From: Bradyrhizobium diazoefficiens
GTDB taxonomy: Bacteria; Pseudomonadota; Alphaproteobacteria; Rhizobiales; Xanthobacteraceae
NCBI RefSeq assembly: GCF_016612535.1
Contig: NZ_JAENXS010000001.1
Coordinates: forward strand, 496,001 to 560,000
Direction of reading: 5' to 3'
Length of the DNA: 64,000 nucleotides
Within the stretch, counting starts at the first letter, position 1. Each line of letters starts with the position of its first letter. The position numbers were made by a program, and so were the translations under genes. Below are positions 52,472 through 61,688 of the stretch, piece after piece. A model generated the notes under the pieces. That model was not told the origin of the DNA and searched no databases. It saw only the letters and a program-made list of their open reading frames with translations.

Positions 52472-52727
52472 GTTCAGATGCTTGGATAGATATTACCGGT
52501 TGCGCTGAGTCCGAAATCCACAGCTGCCTGTGCGAATGGCGCACCAGTTCTGCGACGGACAGGCTTTCGAAGAATCCGGAACGCACGATTCCGCAGGCGT
52601 GCCAGGTTTCGCCCGGCGCCGTCGCAGGAGCCGTGAGGCCAATGATCACCTTCCATCCCTGCCCCCGAATGGCGCCTGCCCGGACTTGTGCCGGACCCAG
52701 CCGCATCGCACTCGGTCCGCGCGATCG

Positions 52728-53531
52728 TCACTCCGTCTCCGCTTCGCGCGATGAAGCTCGGGGATCGTCATCGTCGCCATCCGGGATGGCGCAGGAGCCG
52801 AATTCCCGCCTGACCCGCTCGATCTCGGCGATGCGCTCGTGCAGCCGCTGCAAATGCTCGGCCGATGTCGCCCGCCAGAACCGGAAGGTGTCGGCGGTGA
52901 GCGGCAGGAAGGCCGTTCCGAACGGCGTCGGCTCGGAAACGATGGTGCGTCCAAGCAACAGGAACCGATTGGCGCCCGAGACGACGAGAGTCGCATAGCC
53001 GCGGTTGCCGGTTCGCCTGATCCCGTTCAGCGACCATTCGGCGAGCTTGCTGAAATAGGGCTCTTCGCGCCAGCGATCGGGGCAATCGTCGTCGACGGTG
53101 ACGTTGACGGCGTCCTGGCTGAAATGCACGATGATGCCCGACTTCGCAGGGAACCAGTCGTCGTCCAGATGGCCTTGCAGCCAGGCGCAGACGAAGGACC
53201 GGCACATTTGCGGACGGCGGTCGTAGATGGTACACTCCGTGCCCGTCTGCCAATGCTTGCAGAGTTGGTTCACCGGCTTGTCGACGGCGGCCACCTCGAG
53301 GATATCGCAGCAGGCATTGCACGACCCGCATTCCCGCGCGGGCCGCGCCGTCTTCGGCAGTCCGGTCGCACGAAAGCCCTGGCCGTCGCGAACCAGGAGC
53401 TTCTGCTTCTCCAGCGCATTCAACGCACGTTCGATCTTGAGACGAGATAGTCCGGTGGCGTCAATCACGCCCTTCATCGTCGTCGCGCCTGCCTCTACCG
53501 CGCGGACGACGCTCAGCATTGCCTGATCCAT
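52728..53531 (-). CDS. YkgJ-family cysteine-cluster protein with N-terminal helix-turn-helix
   Basis: 267 residues from ATG 53531, whose ribosome site is weak; an ATG 42 bases upstream is possible. Residues 1-60 look like a winged helix (MLSVVRAVEAGATTMKGVID, LSRLKIERALNALEKQ). The metal-binding cluster follows: CGSCNACCDI, then CTIYDRRPQMCRSFVCAWLQ (CxxCxxCC plus Cys-rich second half), typical of YkgJ/UPF0153 proteins that may bind Zn or Fe-S. The C-terminal half is unassigned. The family function is unknown; the DNA-binding-like addition suggests a regulatory role. Confidence 0.82.
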   Translation of the reverse strand: MDQAMLSVVRAVEAGATTMKGVIDATGLSRLKIERALNALEKQKLLVRDGQGFRATGLPKTARPARECGSCNACCDILEVAAVDKPVNQLCKHWQTGTECTIYDRRPQMCRSFVCAWLQGHLDDDWFPAKSGIIVHFSQDAVNVTVDDDCPDRWREEPYFSKLAEWSLNGIRRTGNRGYATLVVSGANRFLLLGRTIVSEPTPFGTAFLPLTADTFRFWRATSAEHLQRLHERIAEIERVRREFGSCAIPDGDDDDPRASSREAETE

Positions 53532-54076
53532 TTTCTGTTCTTGTCGTTTGCGTCCGCTCCCTGACGCAGGCATTGCATGATGGCTTAGGCGGAAAGCTAT
53601 CTTTCTCCCATTTGCGAGACAACGAGGGCGGCCCGACACGCGTGCATGCAGCGCTTGCGCAAATGGAGGATCACGCGCGAAGTGAAAGACCTCATATGCA
53701 TGCACGAAAGGGCAACGTCGCGTGCGCTTTGGCTCAATTCGCGCGCAAACAAGTCGCTTTCGCCTTCTTACGCGTCGAGATATGACGTCCAGCATGCATC
53801 GACGTCACGCAGTCGTGATACTTGCGGGTGCACACGAAGAGAAGCGCAAACAACACGTTCTCGTGATCGATAAGGTGCGAGAGCAGCGGTCCCTGTCGTT
53901 GATGCACGCAGCCTCTATCGAAAATCGGCAGAGTTGGCGGCGCGTTGGTTTTGCGCCACACCGGGAACTCCTTGCCGGTACATGCAGGCATGAATCGGCG
54001 ATTGCAACGCGCGCGTGACATGCGTCTCCGTCGCGCGACCAAGGTCGAATATTCGACGTCTGGAAATGGGATAGCG
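53532..54076. other. Intergenic region without recognised gene
   Basis: 545 bp. No frame gives a natural-looking protein. The stretch is rich in GCATGC/ATGCAT-type words (near 53642, 53696 and 53793) and in CGCG, unlike neighbouring genes. No clear promoter, stem-loop or repeat pair was found. Confidence 0.5.
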
Positions 54077-55141
54077 CTATTGCGCGCCCGATCCGCCCTG
54101 CACGATCTTTTCGTTCAGCTTCTGGTCGACGGTCTCGACCGTGCGGTCGATCTCGGCATTGGGCGCGCCGATCTGATGCGAGATCAGCTTCACCAGAAGA
54201 TCGACCCGCTCGATGAACGGCGCGCCGCTGGCCACGGCCCGCGCCGCCGATGACGGCTTCAGCAGGCTTTCCGCTGCCTTGGCGTATTTCGCAAACGGCA
54301 CCTGGTCCTGCGGATCGGCGCCGAGCCGGCGGGCGATGGCGTCGACATGGTCGTAGATCGTCTGCGAGCGCGCGAGGTCGCCATGCACGGCATCGCGGAT
54401 CGACTGCGGCTCGTGCGGCGTGATGCAGCGATAGTTGCCGGTGAGCAGCATCGACCATTTCGCCAGCGGCACGAACAGGGACTCGAACACTTTGAGCTTC
54501 ACCGGCACGTCGTGGCCGTCGAGCATTACCGCGTCGATGTCGGCTTCGAGCTCGCGCAGCACCTTGTTGTGCTTCGCGTCGGCGAAGGCCGAGGCCTTGA
54601 AGTTCGTGGGCAGGCCGACATGCAGCACATTCGCCGCTTCCTCCGGCGGACGGAAGGCCTGCGGATCGGGCGAGCACAGCGTCACCAGCCCCGGCTCGAA
54701 CCGCTCCCACACCTGCGCATTAGTGTAGGCCTCCTCGAGATCCATGTCGGCGAGCGCCGGGATGCGCTTGAGATAAGGCAGCGGCGGCATGTTCATGATC
54801 GAGAGGCACGGCAGCTTGGCCGCGGCGATCTTGACCATGAGCACACGGACCGTGTGGTTGGTGTATTGCGGCTCCTGCATCGCCAGGCCGACCAAATCGT
54901 AGCGGGAGACGTCGACATCGGCGGGCGTCACCGCGTCCAGTCTGCCGGGCAGGTCACGCGAGAAAATGGCACGGTGCACGGCCTCGTCGCGCAGCTTGAT
55001 GCGCACCTCGGTACCGTCGCGGTTGATCAGTTCCGCGGTCTTGGCGCGGCAGACCAGGGTCACGTTATGCCCGGCCATCAGCAGCTTCGTGCCCAGCAGG
55101 GAGCCGTAGGAAGCTCCCAGAATCAGTACGTTGCGCGCCAT
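54077..55141 (-). CDS. Ketopantoate reductase-like Rossmann protein
   Basis: 354 residues from ATG 55141, after GAGGGAACGAAC. The N-terminal nucleotide motif VLILGASYGSLLGTKLLMAG and VTLVCRAKTAELINRDGTE recall the ApbA/PanE N-terminal domain, but the usual GxGxxG is GASYGS. The middle (YDLVGLAMQEPQYTNHTVRV, CLSIMNMPPLPYLKRIPAL) and the C-terminal helical part differ from PanE, and the protein is about 50 residues longer. It is probably an NAD(P)-dependent 2-oxo-acid or related dehydrogenase. It is not expected to be the pantothenate-pathway enzyme. Confidence 0.75.
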   Translation of the reverse strand: MARNVLILGASYGSLLGTKLLMAGHNVTLVCRAKTAELINRDGTEVRIKLRDEAVHRAIFSRDLPGRLDAVTPADVDVSRYDLVGLAMQEPQYTNHTVRVLMVKIAAAKLPCLSIMNMPPLPYLKRIPALADMDLEEAYTNAQVWERFEPGLVTLCSPDPQAFRPPEEAANVLHVGLPTNFKASAFADAKHNKVLRELEADIDAVMLDGHDVPVKLKVFESLFVPLAKWSMLLTGNYRCITPHEPQSIRDAVHGDLARSQTIYDHVDAIARRLGADPQDQVPFAKYAKAAESLLKPSSAARAVASGAPFIERVDLLVKLISHQIGAPNAEIDRTVETVDQKLNEKIVQGGSGAQ

Positions 55142-55500
55142 GTTCGTTCCCTCGACAACTTGTACGGTTTTTTGGGCCCCGGGCGTCATCCTCGGATGCG
55201 TTGCAGCATCTAAGGCAAACTGGCCGAGGATGGCAACTGGGATAATGCATACAAGGAGACCGCGGATATTCCGTCGCCCGGACGGAGCCGACGGCTTGGC
55301 TCCTTCGCGGCAACTGCGGCTTTACCGAAGTTGAGATTCGCCCGTCATCGGCCCTCGTACCGGCCCGCACTGCTACGGCTTTCGAATCACGGTTGAAATC
55401 CGTCGTGGGCAACGCAGCGTGATTGGCCCTGTTTCGCTCGACGCATCCTGCTTCGGTTGATAAGCCCCACTCCGCGAATGGCGGGGACTTGAGTCGGGAC
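55142..55500. other. Divergent promoter region
   Basis: 359 bp between the Rossmann-protein gene and the HerA-like gene. No gene is supported. A small palindrome CCCCACTCCGCGAATGGCGGGG lies just before the HerA-like start. No clear operator or repeat was seen. Confidence 0.5.
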
Positions 55501-57012
55501 ATGACGGTTGCGATCGAGATGGGGCAGACCATTGCGGGCGCCGCGGCGGCCATGGACCTCGAGGAACTGCTGGCGACCCGCCTCCTGGTGCAGGGCAATT
55601 CGGGCTCCGGCAAATCGCATCTGTTGCGGCGCCTGCTGGAGCAGAGCGCACCCTGGGTGCAGCAGGCCATCATCGACCCCGAAGGTGATTTCGTCACGCT
55701 GGCCGAGCGATTCGGCCATCTGGTGATCGAGGGCGAGGATCACACCGAGCGCGGTCTTCAGGTCGCGGGTGAACGTGCGCGGCTGCACCGGGTCTCTACC
55801 GTGCTCAATCTCGAAGGGCTGGATGCCGAGAACCAGATGCGGCGCGCGGCCGCGTTCCTCGGCGGTCTGTTCGACGTCGACCGCGACCATTGGTACCCGA
55901 TGCTAGTGGTCGTCGACGAGGCGCAGCTGTTTGCACCCGCGGTTGCCGGCGAAGTATCGGACGAAGCGCGAAAACTCTCGCTCGGCGCCATGACCAATCT
56001 GATGTGCCGCGGCCGCAAGCGCGGCCTTGCCGGCGTCATCGCGACCCAGCGTCTGGCAAAGCTCGCCAAGAACGTCGCCGCCGAAGCCTCGAACTTCCTG
56101 ATGGGCCGGACCTTCCTCGACATCGACATGGCGCGCGCCGCCGATCTGCTCGGCATGGAGCGGCGGCAGGCAGAAGCCTTTCGCGATCTCGAGCGTGGAC
56201 AGTTCATGGCGCTCGGACCCGCGCTATCGCGCCGTCCACTGCGGCTGAACATCGGCCCGACCGCGACCTCCCCGCGCAATTCGACGCCACGGCTGATGCC
56301 GATGCCCGAAGCGATGCTGGAAGACGCGCGCGCCGTGATCCTGGCCGCGCCGCCGCCGGATGCCAGCCGGCCGCAGCGCCGGCCGGCACCGGACCTGCTC
56401 GAACAACTCCGCGCGGCAAAGGCGGCGGCGCCCGAAGTCAGCCCCGAATTGGTCGAGGTCCCCGTCAGTGCCGAGGAGCTCGCAGAACGGCGCGACCGCG
56501 TGGATCGTACGCTTCGGGCCGTGCTCGCCGCGCCCGATGCCGGCTTCCGCGCCATCGGCGTGCTGTATCAGGAATTCGTGGTCCGCTGCCGCATCGAAGG
56601 CCTCGGCGCGGCCGTCCCGGACCTCGGCGAATTCCGCCGCATGCTGACCCATGCCCGCGCCGGACTCGGCACTGACCTCGCCGAAGACGATTCCTGGCAG
56701 GAGGTGACGGTGCGCGCTTCGATCCTGCCCGACGATATGCAGGGCGTGTTCATGATGATCGCGCGCGCCGCCAAAGAAGGCTGGCCCTGCCCCGGCGATG
56801 CCGCCATCGCGCGCGCCTATGGCTCGCATTCGCTGCGCCGGGCGCAGCGCCTGCTCGGCTATATGGAGGAGCAGGGCCTCATCGTCGTCCAGCTCGATGG
56901 CGGTGGACGCCGGTTCGTGACGCTGGTGGAATTGGCCTGGGCGACCGCACCGGGCGATCCCAATGGCGACGATGTGCCGGGGGAGCCGGTTCAGACCGCG
57001 GCTTCGGCTTGA
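55501..57012 (+). CDS. HerA/FtsK-superfamily ATP-binding protein
   Basis: 503 residues from ATG 55501. Walker A is LLVQGNSGSGKSHLLRRLLE near residue 32, and Walker B is MLVVVDEAQLFAP near residue 135. A sensor-like segment RGRKRGLAGVIATQRLAKLA and a conserved Arg (MGRTFLDIDMARAADLLGM) follow, as in HerA-like and DUF853 ATPases. Residues about 260-330 are Pro/Ala-rich. The C-terminal 150 residues resemble a winged helix (IARAYGSHSLRRAQRLLGYM, EEQGLIVVQLDGGGRRFVTL). HerA proteins translocate DNA, often with a nuclease partner; none is adjacent. The gene overlaps the tail of the Ni/Co transporter gene by 22 bp. Confidence 0.82.
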   Translation: MTVAIEMGQTIAGAAAAMDLEELLATRLLVQGNSGSGKSHLLRRLLEQSAPWVQQAIIDPEGDFVTLAERFGHLVIEGEDHTERGLQVAGERARLHRVSTVLNLEGLDAENQMRRAAAFLGGLFDVDRDHWYPMLVVVDEAQLFAPAVAGEVSDEARKLSLGAMTNLMCRGRKRGLAGVIATQRLAKLAKNVAAEASNFLMGRTFLDIDMARAADLLGMERRQAEAFRDLERGQFMALGPALSRRPLRLNIGPTATSPRNSTPRLMPMPEAMLEDARAVILAAPPPDASRPQRRPAPDLLEQLRAAKAAAPEVSPELVEVPVSAEELAERRDRVDRTLRAVLAAPDAGFRAIGVLYQEFVVRCRIEGLGAAVPDLGEFRRMLTHARAGLGTDLAEDDSWQEVTVRASILPDDMQGVFMMIARAAKEGWPCPGDAAIARAYGSHSLRRAQRLLGYMEEQGLIVVQLDGGGRRFVTLVELAWATAPGDPNGDDVPGEPVQTAASA

Positions 57013-58043
57013 TCAGTCCCGTCGCTGGCGAACATGCGGCGGTAGAGCACGCTCGAGACGAGCCAGGCGATCACGAACAGCGCGATCACCGCGAAGCCGA
57101 CATTGGCCAGCGACTCGTTCAGCGCATCGACCAGCGCCCACACGCCGCCGGTCAAACCAAACCGGTCGGCGACCAAGCGTAGCGCCTCGATGCCGCCGAT
57201 CAACAGCGCGACCGCGACGGACGCACCCGTGATGGTGAGGTTGTACCAGAGCTTTCGCATCGGATCGACGAAGGCCCAGCGATAGGCGCTGACCATCAGC
57301 GCGGAGTCGGCAGTGTCGACCAGCGCCATGCCGGCCGCGAACAGCGCGGGGAAGACCAGGACATCGGCGAGCGACGCACCGCGCGCGGCTTCGGTGGCGG
57401 AGATGCTGAGCAAGCCGATTTCGGTCGCGGTGTCGAAGCCGAGCCCGAACAACAGGCCGAGCGGAAACATGTGCCAGGGCCTAGTCACCAGGCGGAACAT
57501 AGGGCCGAGCAGGCGCGCCAGAAAGCCGCGGTTGGCGAGCAGTGCGTCGAGCTGGGCTGCGTTGTGAATGCCGTGGTCCCGCGCGGCACGAAACGTCCGC
57601 CACAGGCCGGCGAAGATGGCGAAATTGGTGGCCGCGATCACCAGCAGAAACAGTGCCGACACCGACGTGCCGATGAAGCCGCCGATGTCCTTAAGCAGGC
57701 TGTCCCCACCCAGGCTGACCACGCCCAACGCGAGCAGCATGGTCGCGACCACGACCACGCTGGAATGACCGAGCGCGAAATACAGGCCGGCGTTGCGCGG
57801 CGTATCGCCCGCCTGCATCAGCTTGCGCACGACGTTGTCGATGGCGGCGATGTGGTCGGCATCGACGGCGTGACGCAGACCGAACACCCAGGCAAGCAGC
57901 GCAGTCGCCATCACCGTGGGGCGGTCGCCGAACAGCGCGAAGGTCCAGGCCCATGCGGCAACATTGGCGGCGATCAGCCCGCCGAACAGCAGCACCATGC
58001 CGGGCTCGAGCGCCCGCAAAGACCATCTCGTCACGACACTCAT
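56991..58043 (-). CDS. Nickel/cobalt transporter, NiCoT (HoxN/NixA) family
   Basis: 350 residues from ATG 58043 (GGCGGCGG before it); ATG 58058 is possible. Eight membrane spans. The signature VFGLRHAVDADHIAAIDN in span 2 is the metal-selectivity motif. LYFALGHSSVVVVATMLLAL and FGLGFDTATEIGLLSISATE are the other NiCoT motifs. It is a high-affinity permease supplying Ni2+ to hydrogenase or urease, or Co2+ to cobalamin. No metalloenzyme genes adjoin, and no cobalamin riboswitch was seen upstream. Confidence 0.93.
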   Translation of the reverse strand: MSVVTRWSLRALEPGMVLLFGGLIAANVAAWAWTFALFGDRPTVMATALLAWVFGLRHAVDADHIAAIDNVVRKLMQAGDTPRNAGLYFALGHSSVVVVATMLLALGVVSLGGDSLLKDIGGFIGTSVSALFLLVIAATNFAIFAGLWRTFRAARDHGIHNAAQLDALLANRGFLARLLGPMFRLVTRPWHMFPLGLLFGLGFDTATEIGLLSISATEAARGASLADVLVFPALFAAGMALVDTADSALMVSAYRWAFVDPMRKLWYNLTITGASVAVALLIGGIEALRLVADRFGLTGGVWALVDALNESLANVGFAVIALFVIAWLVSSVLYRRMFASDGTDQAEAAV

Positions 58044-58118
58044 TCCGCCGCCGCCCATTGCGTTCAACGGTATGAGCTTTTCATAGAATGATCACACTGA
58101 CCAGCACCGAAAGAGGTC

Positions 58119-58203
58119 GTCATGCCCGGGCTTGTCCCGGGCATCCACGTTCTTCGTGCCGCGTTGAAGACGTGGATGGCCGGGTCAAGCCCGGCCATGA
58201 CGA
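58119..58203. repeat. Palindromic Bradyrhizobium intergenic repeat
   Basis: GTCATGCCCGGGCTTGTCCC at the left continues to CCACGT. It is mirrored on the right by ACGTGGATGGCCGGGTCAAG and CCCGGCCATGAC. Each arm contains its own hairpin (ATGCCCGGG/CCCGGGCAT; GGCCGGG/CCCGGCC). I recognise this as a very common rhizobial element. It separates the Ni/Co transporter promoter region from the end of the livF gene. Confidence 0.85.
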
Positions 58204-58226
58204 TGTGGAGACGTCAGAGCATCGCC

Positions 58227-58967
58227 TTACGCCGCCTCGGACCCACCGAGATAGGCGTCACGCACGCGGGGATCGTCCTTCAGCGTCCGCGCCGACCCCG
58301 ACAACACGATCTTGCCGGTCTGGAGCACATAGGCCTCATGCGCGATCTCGAGCGCGAGGCTGGCGTTCTGCTCGACCATGAAGACCGACACGCCCTCCTG
58401 GTTGATGGTGCGGATCAGCTCCAGCACGCGGTCGACATAGAGCGGCGACAGGCCCATGGTCGGCTCGTCCATCACGATCATCCGCGGCCGGCTCATCAGC
58501 GCCCGCGCCATCGCGACCATCTGCTGCTCGCCGCCCGACAAGGAGCCGGCGCGCTGCGACAGCCGCTGGCCAAGTTTCGGGAATAGCGTCAGCATCTTGT
58601 CGAGATCCTGCGCCACGGCGCCGCGGTCATTGCGCACGAAGGCGCCCATCAAGATGTTTTCGCGCACGCTCATGTCCGCGAACAGCCGCCGCGCCTCCGG
58701 CACCGAGGCGATGCCGCGGCGAACGATCTGCGGCGTGGTAAGCCCGATCAGCGAGGCGCCGTCGAACGTCACCTCGCCCGAGCGCGGCTTCACCAGGCCA
58801 AGGATGATCTTCATCGTGGTCGACTTGCCGCTGGCATTGCCGCCGAGCAGGCAGACGATGTGGCCGCGGCCAACATTGATGGACAGGTCGAAATGCACCT
58901 GGGCCTGACCGTAGAAGGTGTTGACATTCGTCAGCGTCAACAGCGGTTCCGGTGCGCTCGTGGTCAT
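58227..58967 (-). CDS. livF: Branched-chain amino-acid-type ABC ATPase
   Basis: 246 residues. Walker A is GGNASGKSTTMKIILG (GGNASGKS rather than the usual GRNGAGKT), the signature LSGGEQQMVAMARA, and Walker B RMIVMDEPTMGLSP. SVPEARRLFADMSVRENILM is the LivF-type Q-loop region. It powers import together with LivG and the fused permease. Its ATG overlaps the livG stop by four bases. It is the last gene of the operon. Confidence 0.94.
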   Translation of the reverse strand: MTTSAPEPLLTLTNVNTFYGQAQVHFDLSINVGRGHIVCLLGGNASGKSTTMKIILGLVKPRSGEVTFDGASLIGLTTPQIVRRGIASVPEARRLFADMSVRENILMGAFVRNDRGAVAQDLDKMLTLFPKLGQRLSQRAGSLSGGEQQMVAMARALMSRPRMIVMDEPTMGLSPLYVDRVLELIRTINQEGVSVFMVEQNASLALEIAHEAYVLQTGKIVLSGSARTLKDDPRVRDAYLGGSEAA

Positions 58968-59812
58968 GCCGCGCTCTCCTGCTCCGCCGTCCCCGACAGG
59001 CCGTGGCCGAGATAGGCCTCGATCACCTTGGGTTCGTTGCGCACCTGATCGCCCGGCCCTTCCGCGATCTTCTTGCCTTCGTCCATGACGATGACGCGGT
59101 CGGAGAGCCGCATCACCATCTCCAGCTTGTGCTCGATCAGGAGAATGGTGAGCCCTTCCGCCTTCAGCTCGGCGACGAGGCCTTGCATCTCCGCGGTCTC
59201 GCTTGGGTTCATGCCGGCGGTCGGCTCGTCCAGCAGCAGCAGGCGCGGCTTGAGTGCGAGCGCGCGCGCGATCTCGACGCGGCGGCGGTTGGCGTAGGAC
59301 AGGCTGTAGGCCGGCTGGTCGATCCGCGGCAACAGCCGCTCGCCGAAGCGGGCGAGAATGGTTTTGACCTCTTCGCGCAGCCGCTCTTCTTCGGCCGTGA
59401 CGCTCGCGGGACGCAGCAGCGCCAGCCCCAACTCCAGCAGCGGGCCGATCAGCGGAACGGCCGGCTTCACCGCACGCAGCCGCGTATGGGCGCCGATCAG
59501 GACGTTGTCCATGACGCTGAGATTGCCGAAGACGCGGCCGAGCTGGAAGGTGCGCGCGATGCCTTGCGCCGCCAGCCGTTCCGGCGAGAAACCAGTGATG
59601 TCCCGCCCCTCGAAACGAACCTCGCCCGCATCCGGCCGGTCGAGTCCGGTGACGAGATTGAACAGCGTGGTCTTGCCGGCTCCGTTCGGGCCGATGATGC
59701 TGACGAGCCCGCCTTTGGCGAGATCGAGATCGATGCCGTCGACGGCGGTCAGACCGCCGAAGCGGCGCGTCAGCCCGCGCAGGGACAACAGCGGCGCGAT
59801 TGCCTCCGCCAT
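58964..59812 (-). CDS. livG: Branched-chain amino-acid-type ABC ATPase
   Basis: 282 residues. Walker A is GPNGAGKTTLFNLVTG, the signature SYANRRRVEIARAL (LivG proteins have a shortened LSYG-type motif), Walker B LLLLDEPTAGMNPSET, and the His switch LLIEHKLEMVM. It pairs with LivF as a heterodimeric ATPase. Start and stop overlap the neighbours (one base with the permease, four with livF), so translation is coupled along the operon. Confidence 0.95.
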   Translation of the reverse strand: MAEAIAPLLSLRGLTRRFGGLTAVDGIDLDLAKGGLVSIIGPNGAGKTTLFNLVTGLDRPDAGEVRFEGRDITGFSPERLAAQGIARTFQLGRVFGNLSVMDNVLIGAHTRLRAVKPAVPLIGPLLELGLALLRPASVTAEEERLREEVKTILARFGERLLPRIDQPAYSLSYANRRRVEIARALALKPRLLLLDEPTAGMNPSETAEMQGLVAELKAEGLTILLIEHKLEMVMRLSDRVIVMDEGKKIAEGPGDQVRNEPKVIEAYLGHGLSGTAEQESAA

Positions 59813-61635
59813 CAGATCGTCCCCAACAGGCCCTGCGGCCTGAACCGCACGAGCAGCAGCAGCACGATGCCGTAGATCAGGATGCGGTACTCGGCCGCGA
59901 CCCGAAACAATTCCGGCAGCCCGACCAGCGCCACCGACCCGACGACGGCGCCGAGGACATTGCCGAGACCGCCGAGGATCACGACCGTCAGCGCCAGGAT
60001 CGACTGCTGCGTGTTGAAGGTCTCATGGTTGATGTAGGAATAGAGATGCGCCGCGATGCCGCCGCTGACGCCGGCGGCGAACCCGCCGAAGATGAAGGCG
60101 AGCGACTTGTAGCGGTTCAGGCTGAGGCCGTAGGCGCGCGCGGCAATGTCGTCGTCGCGGATGGCGCGAAAGCTGCGGCCGAGATGCGATGAGAGCAAGC
60201 GCGCCTGCAGCAGCGCGAGCACGACCATCACCACGAAGCTGAACCAGTACACGGACGAGGCGCTGATCAGATCGTAGCCGAACAGCGACAGCGGCGGGAT
60301 GCCCGAGATGCCGATCGGACCACGCGTGACACTCTCCCAGTTCAAAATCACCAGCGACACGATCTCGCCGATCGCGAGCGTCGCGATCGACACGTAGTGG
60401 CCGCGCAGTCGGAACGACGGCGAGATCAGGATCGTGCCGAGCGCCGCGCTCATCAGGCCGCCGGCGATGATGGCAAGGCCGACGGGCACGGAGAATGTCA
60501 GCGACAGCAGCGCCGAGGTGTAAGCACCGATCGCGAGCAGCGCGGCGTGTCCGAGCGAGACCTGCCCGATCGTGCCCGCAACCAGCGTGAGGCTGAGCGC
60601 GAGCATGCCGAGCAGCCAGGCGTTGATCAGGGTCTGGAGCACGTAGAAGGACACCGGCAGCAATGGCAGGATCGCAAACACTGCGACTGCGACCAGCAAG
60701 GCCCAGCGCGGAATGCGCACCGGCCGGCTCGGCGCGATGAAGGTGCCGGTGAGCGGCTCGGGCGGCGCCTGCCGGGCGCTGGCAAACAGGCCGTTCGGCC
60801 GCAGCACGAGCACGACCACCAGCAGCAGGAAGGCGAATAGATTGCGGTAGCTGGTGCCGAACACGGCGACGCCGTAGCTCTCGACCAGGCCCAGCAGCAG
60901 GCTGCCGACCACGGCGCCGGGCACGTTGCCGGCGCCGCCGACCACCTCGGCCACGACGCCCTTGAGCGTCGCCTGCAGGCTCATCGCGGTGTCGATCTGG
61001 TTGTAGTACATGCCGACCAGCAAGCCGGAAACGCCGCCGAGCGCGGCCGCGATGCCGAACACCGCCTGATTGACGCGGTTGACGTCGACGCCCATCTGCA
61101 TTGCGGCGTCGCGATCCTGCGAGGCCGCGCGCACCGCCCAGCCGAGCTTGCTGTAGCGCAGGAACACGAACAGCGAGAGCGCGCTGGTGATGCCGACGCC
61201 GGCGATGAGGAGATCAAGCGGTCCGATCGTGCCGCCGCCGACCTGGAATCGCACGTCCGGCAACTGGCTCGGCAATGCGCGCGGGTTGGGCGAGAAGGTC
61301 AGCATCACCAGCTGATCGAGCACGAAGCTGATGCCGATGGTCGCCAGCAGCGGCGCGATGCGCACGGAGTTTTGCAGCGGTCGCAGGCCGAATCGCTCGA
61401 TGATCAGCCCGACCAGCGCGGCCACCACCGCGACGAAAATGATGGTGAGCGGCAGCGGCGTGTGCAGCTGCACCACCGCGACCCAGCCGATATAGGCGCC
61501 GACGAGATAGATCGAACCTTGCGCGAAGTTGATCAGCCGGCTGACGCCGAAGATCAGCGCCAGCCCGACCGCAACGAGGGCGTAGACATTGCCGACGATC
61601 AGCCCGTTGATCGTGTAGTCGAGCCAGGAAGACAC
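59812..61635 (-). CDS. Fused LivH-LivM permease of a branched-chain-type ABC importer
   Basis: 607 residues. The first half is LivH-like ([40 protein letters not shown], and the coupling loop around [20 protein letters not shown]). From about residue 300 it is LivM-like ([40 protein letters not shown], and the coupling loop [20 protein letters not shown]). The fusion joins the two channel halves by a short polar linker near residue 295. Such fusions are frequent in Rhizobiales. The importer would serve the ligand of the binding protein at 61689. Confidence 0.93.
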   Translation of the reverse strand: MSSWLDYTINGLIVGNVYALVAVGLALIFGVSRLINFAQGSIYLVGAYIGWVAVVQLHTPLPLTIIFVAVVAALVGLIIERFGLRPLQNSVRIAPLLATIGISFVLDQLVMLTFSPNPRALPSQLPDVRFQVGGGTIGPLDLLIAGVGITSALSLFVFLRYSKLGWAVRAASQDRDAAMQMGVDVNRVNQAVFGIAAALGGVSGLLVGMYYNQIDTAMSLQATLKGVVAEVVGGAGNVPGAVVGSLLLGLVESYGVAVFGTSYRNLFAFLLLVVVLVLRPNGLFASARQAPPEPLTGTFIAPSRPVRIPRWALLVAVAVFAILPLLPVSFYVLQTLINAWLLGMLALSLTLVAGTIGQVSLGHAALLAIGAYTSALLSLTFSVPVGLAIIAGGLMSAALGTILISPSFRLRGHYVSIATLAIGEIVSLVILNWESVTRGPIGISGIPPLSLFGYDLISASSVYWFSFVVMVVLALLQARLLSSHLGRSFRAIRDDDIAARAYGLSLNRYKSLAFIFGGFAAGVSGGIAAHLYSYINHETFNTQQSILALTVVILGGLGNVLGAVVGSVALVGLPELFRVAAEYRILIYGIVLLLLVRFRPQGLLGTI

Positions 61636-61688
61636 GCAGCGTTCCTATTGAAGCGAGAAAGGCCGGAGCGAGAGCTCCGGCCATGATG

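Larger units (their letters stand above)
51341..52727. other. Long non-coding region with a structured RNA-like segment
   Basis: 1.39 kb without a convincing protein gene. Open frames on both strands have unnatural Arg/Ser/Pro-rich compositions. It contains the multi-branched fold at 51752-51880, a longer repeat-like stretch to about 52265 and a terminator at 52443-52471. On the minus strand 52474-52727 could hold a small gene after the cysteine-cluster gene, but two overlapping frames compete and neither is persuasive. Confidence 0.6.

Noticed and set aside
52368..52706. Minus-strand frame of 112 codons after the cysteine-cluster gene
   Set aside because: It runs straight through a strong intrinsic terminator at 52443-52471. 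A competing frame ends just before the terminator but has unnatural composition, so neither was called.
53722..54042. Open frames on both strands upstream of the Rossmann-protein gene
   Set aside because: No ribosome site, no family similarity and skewed composition.
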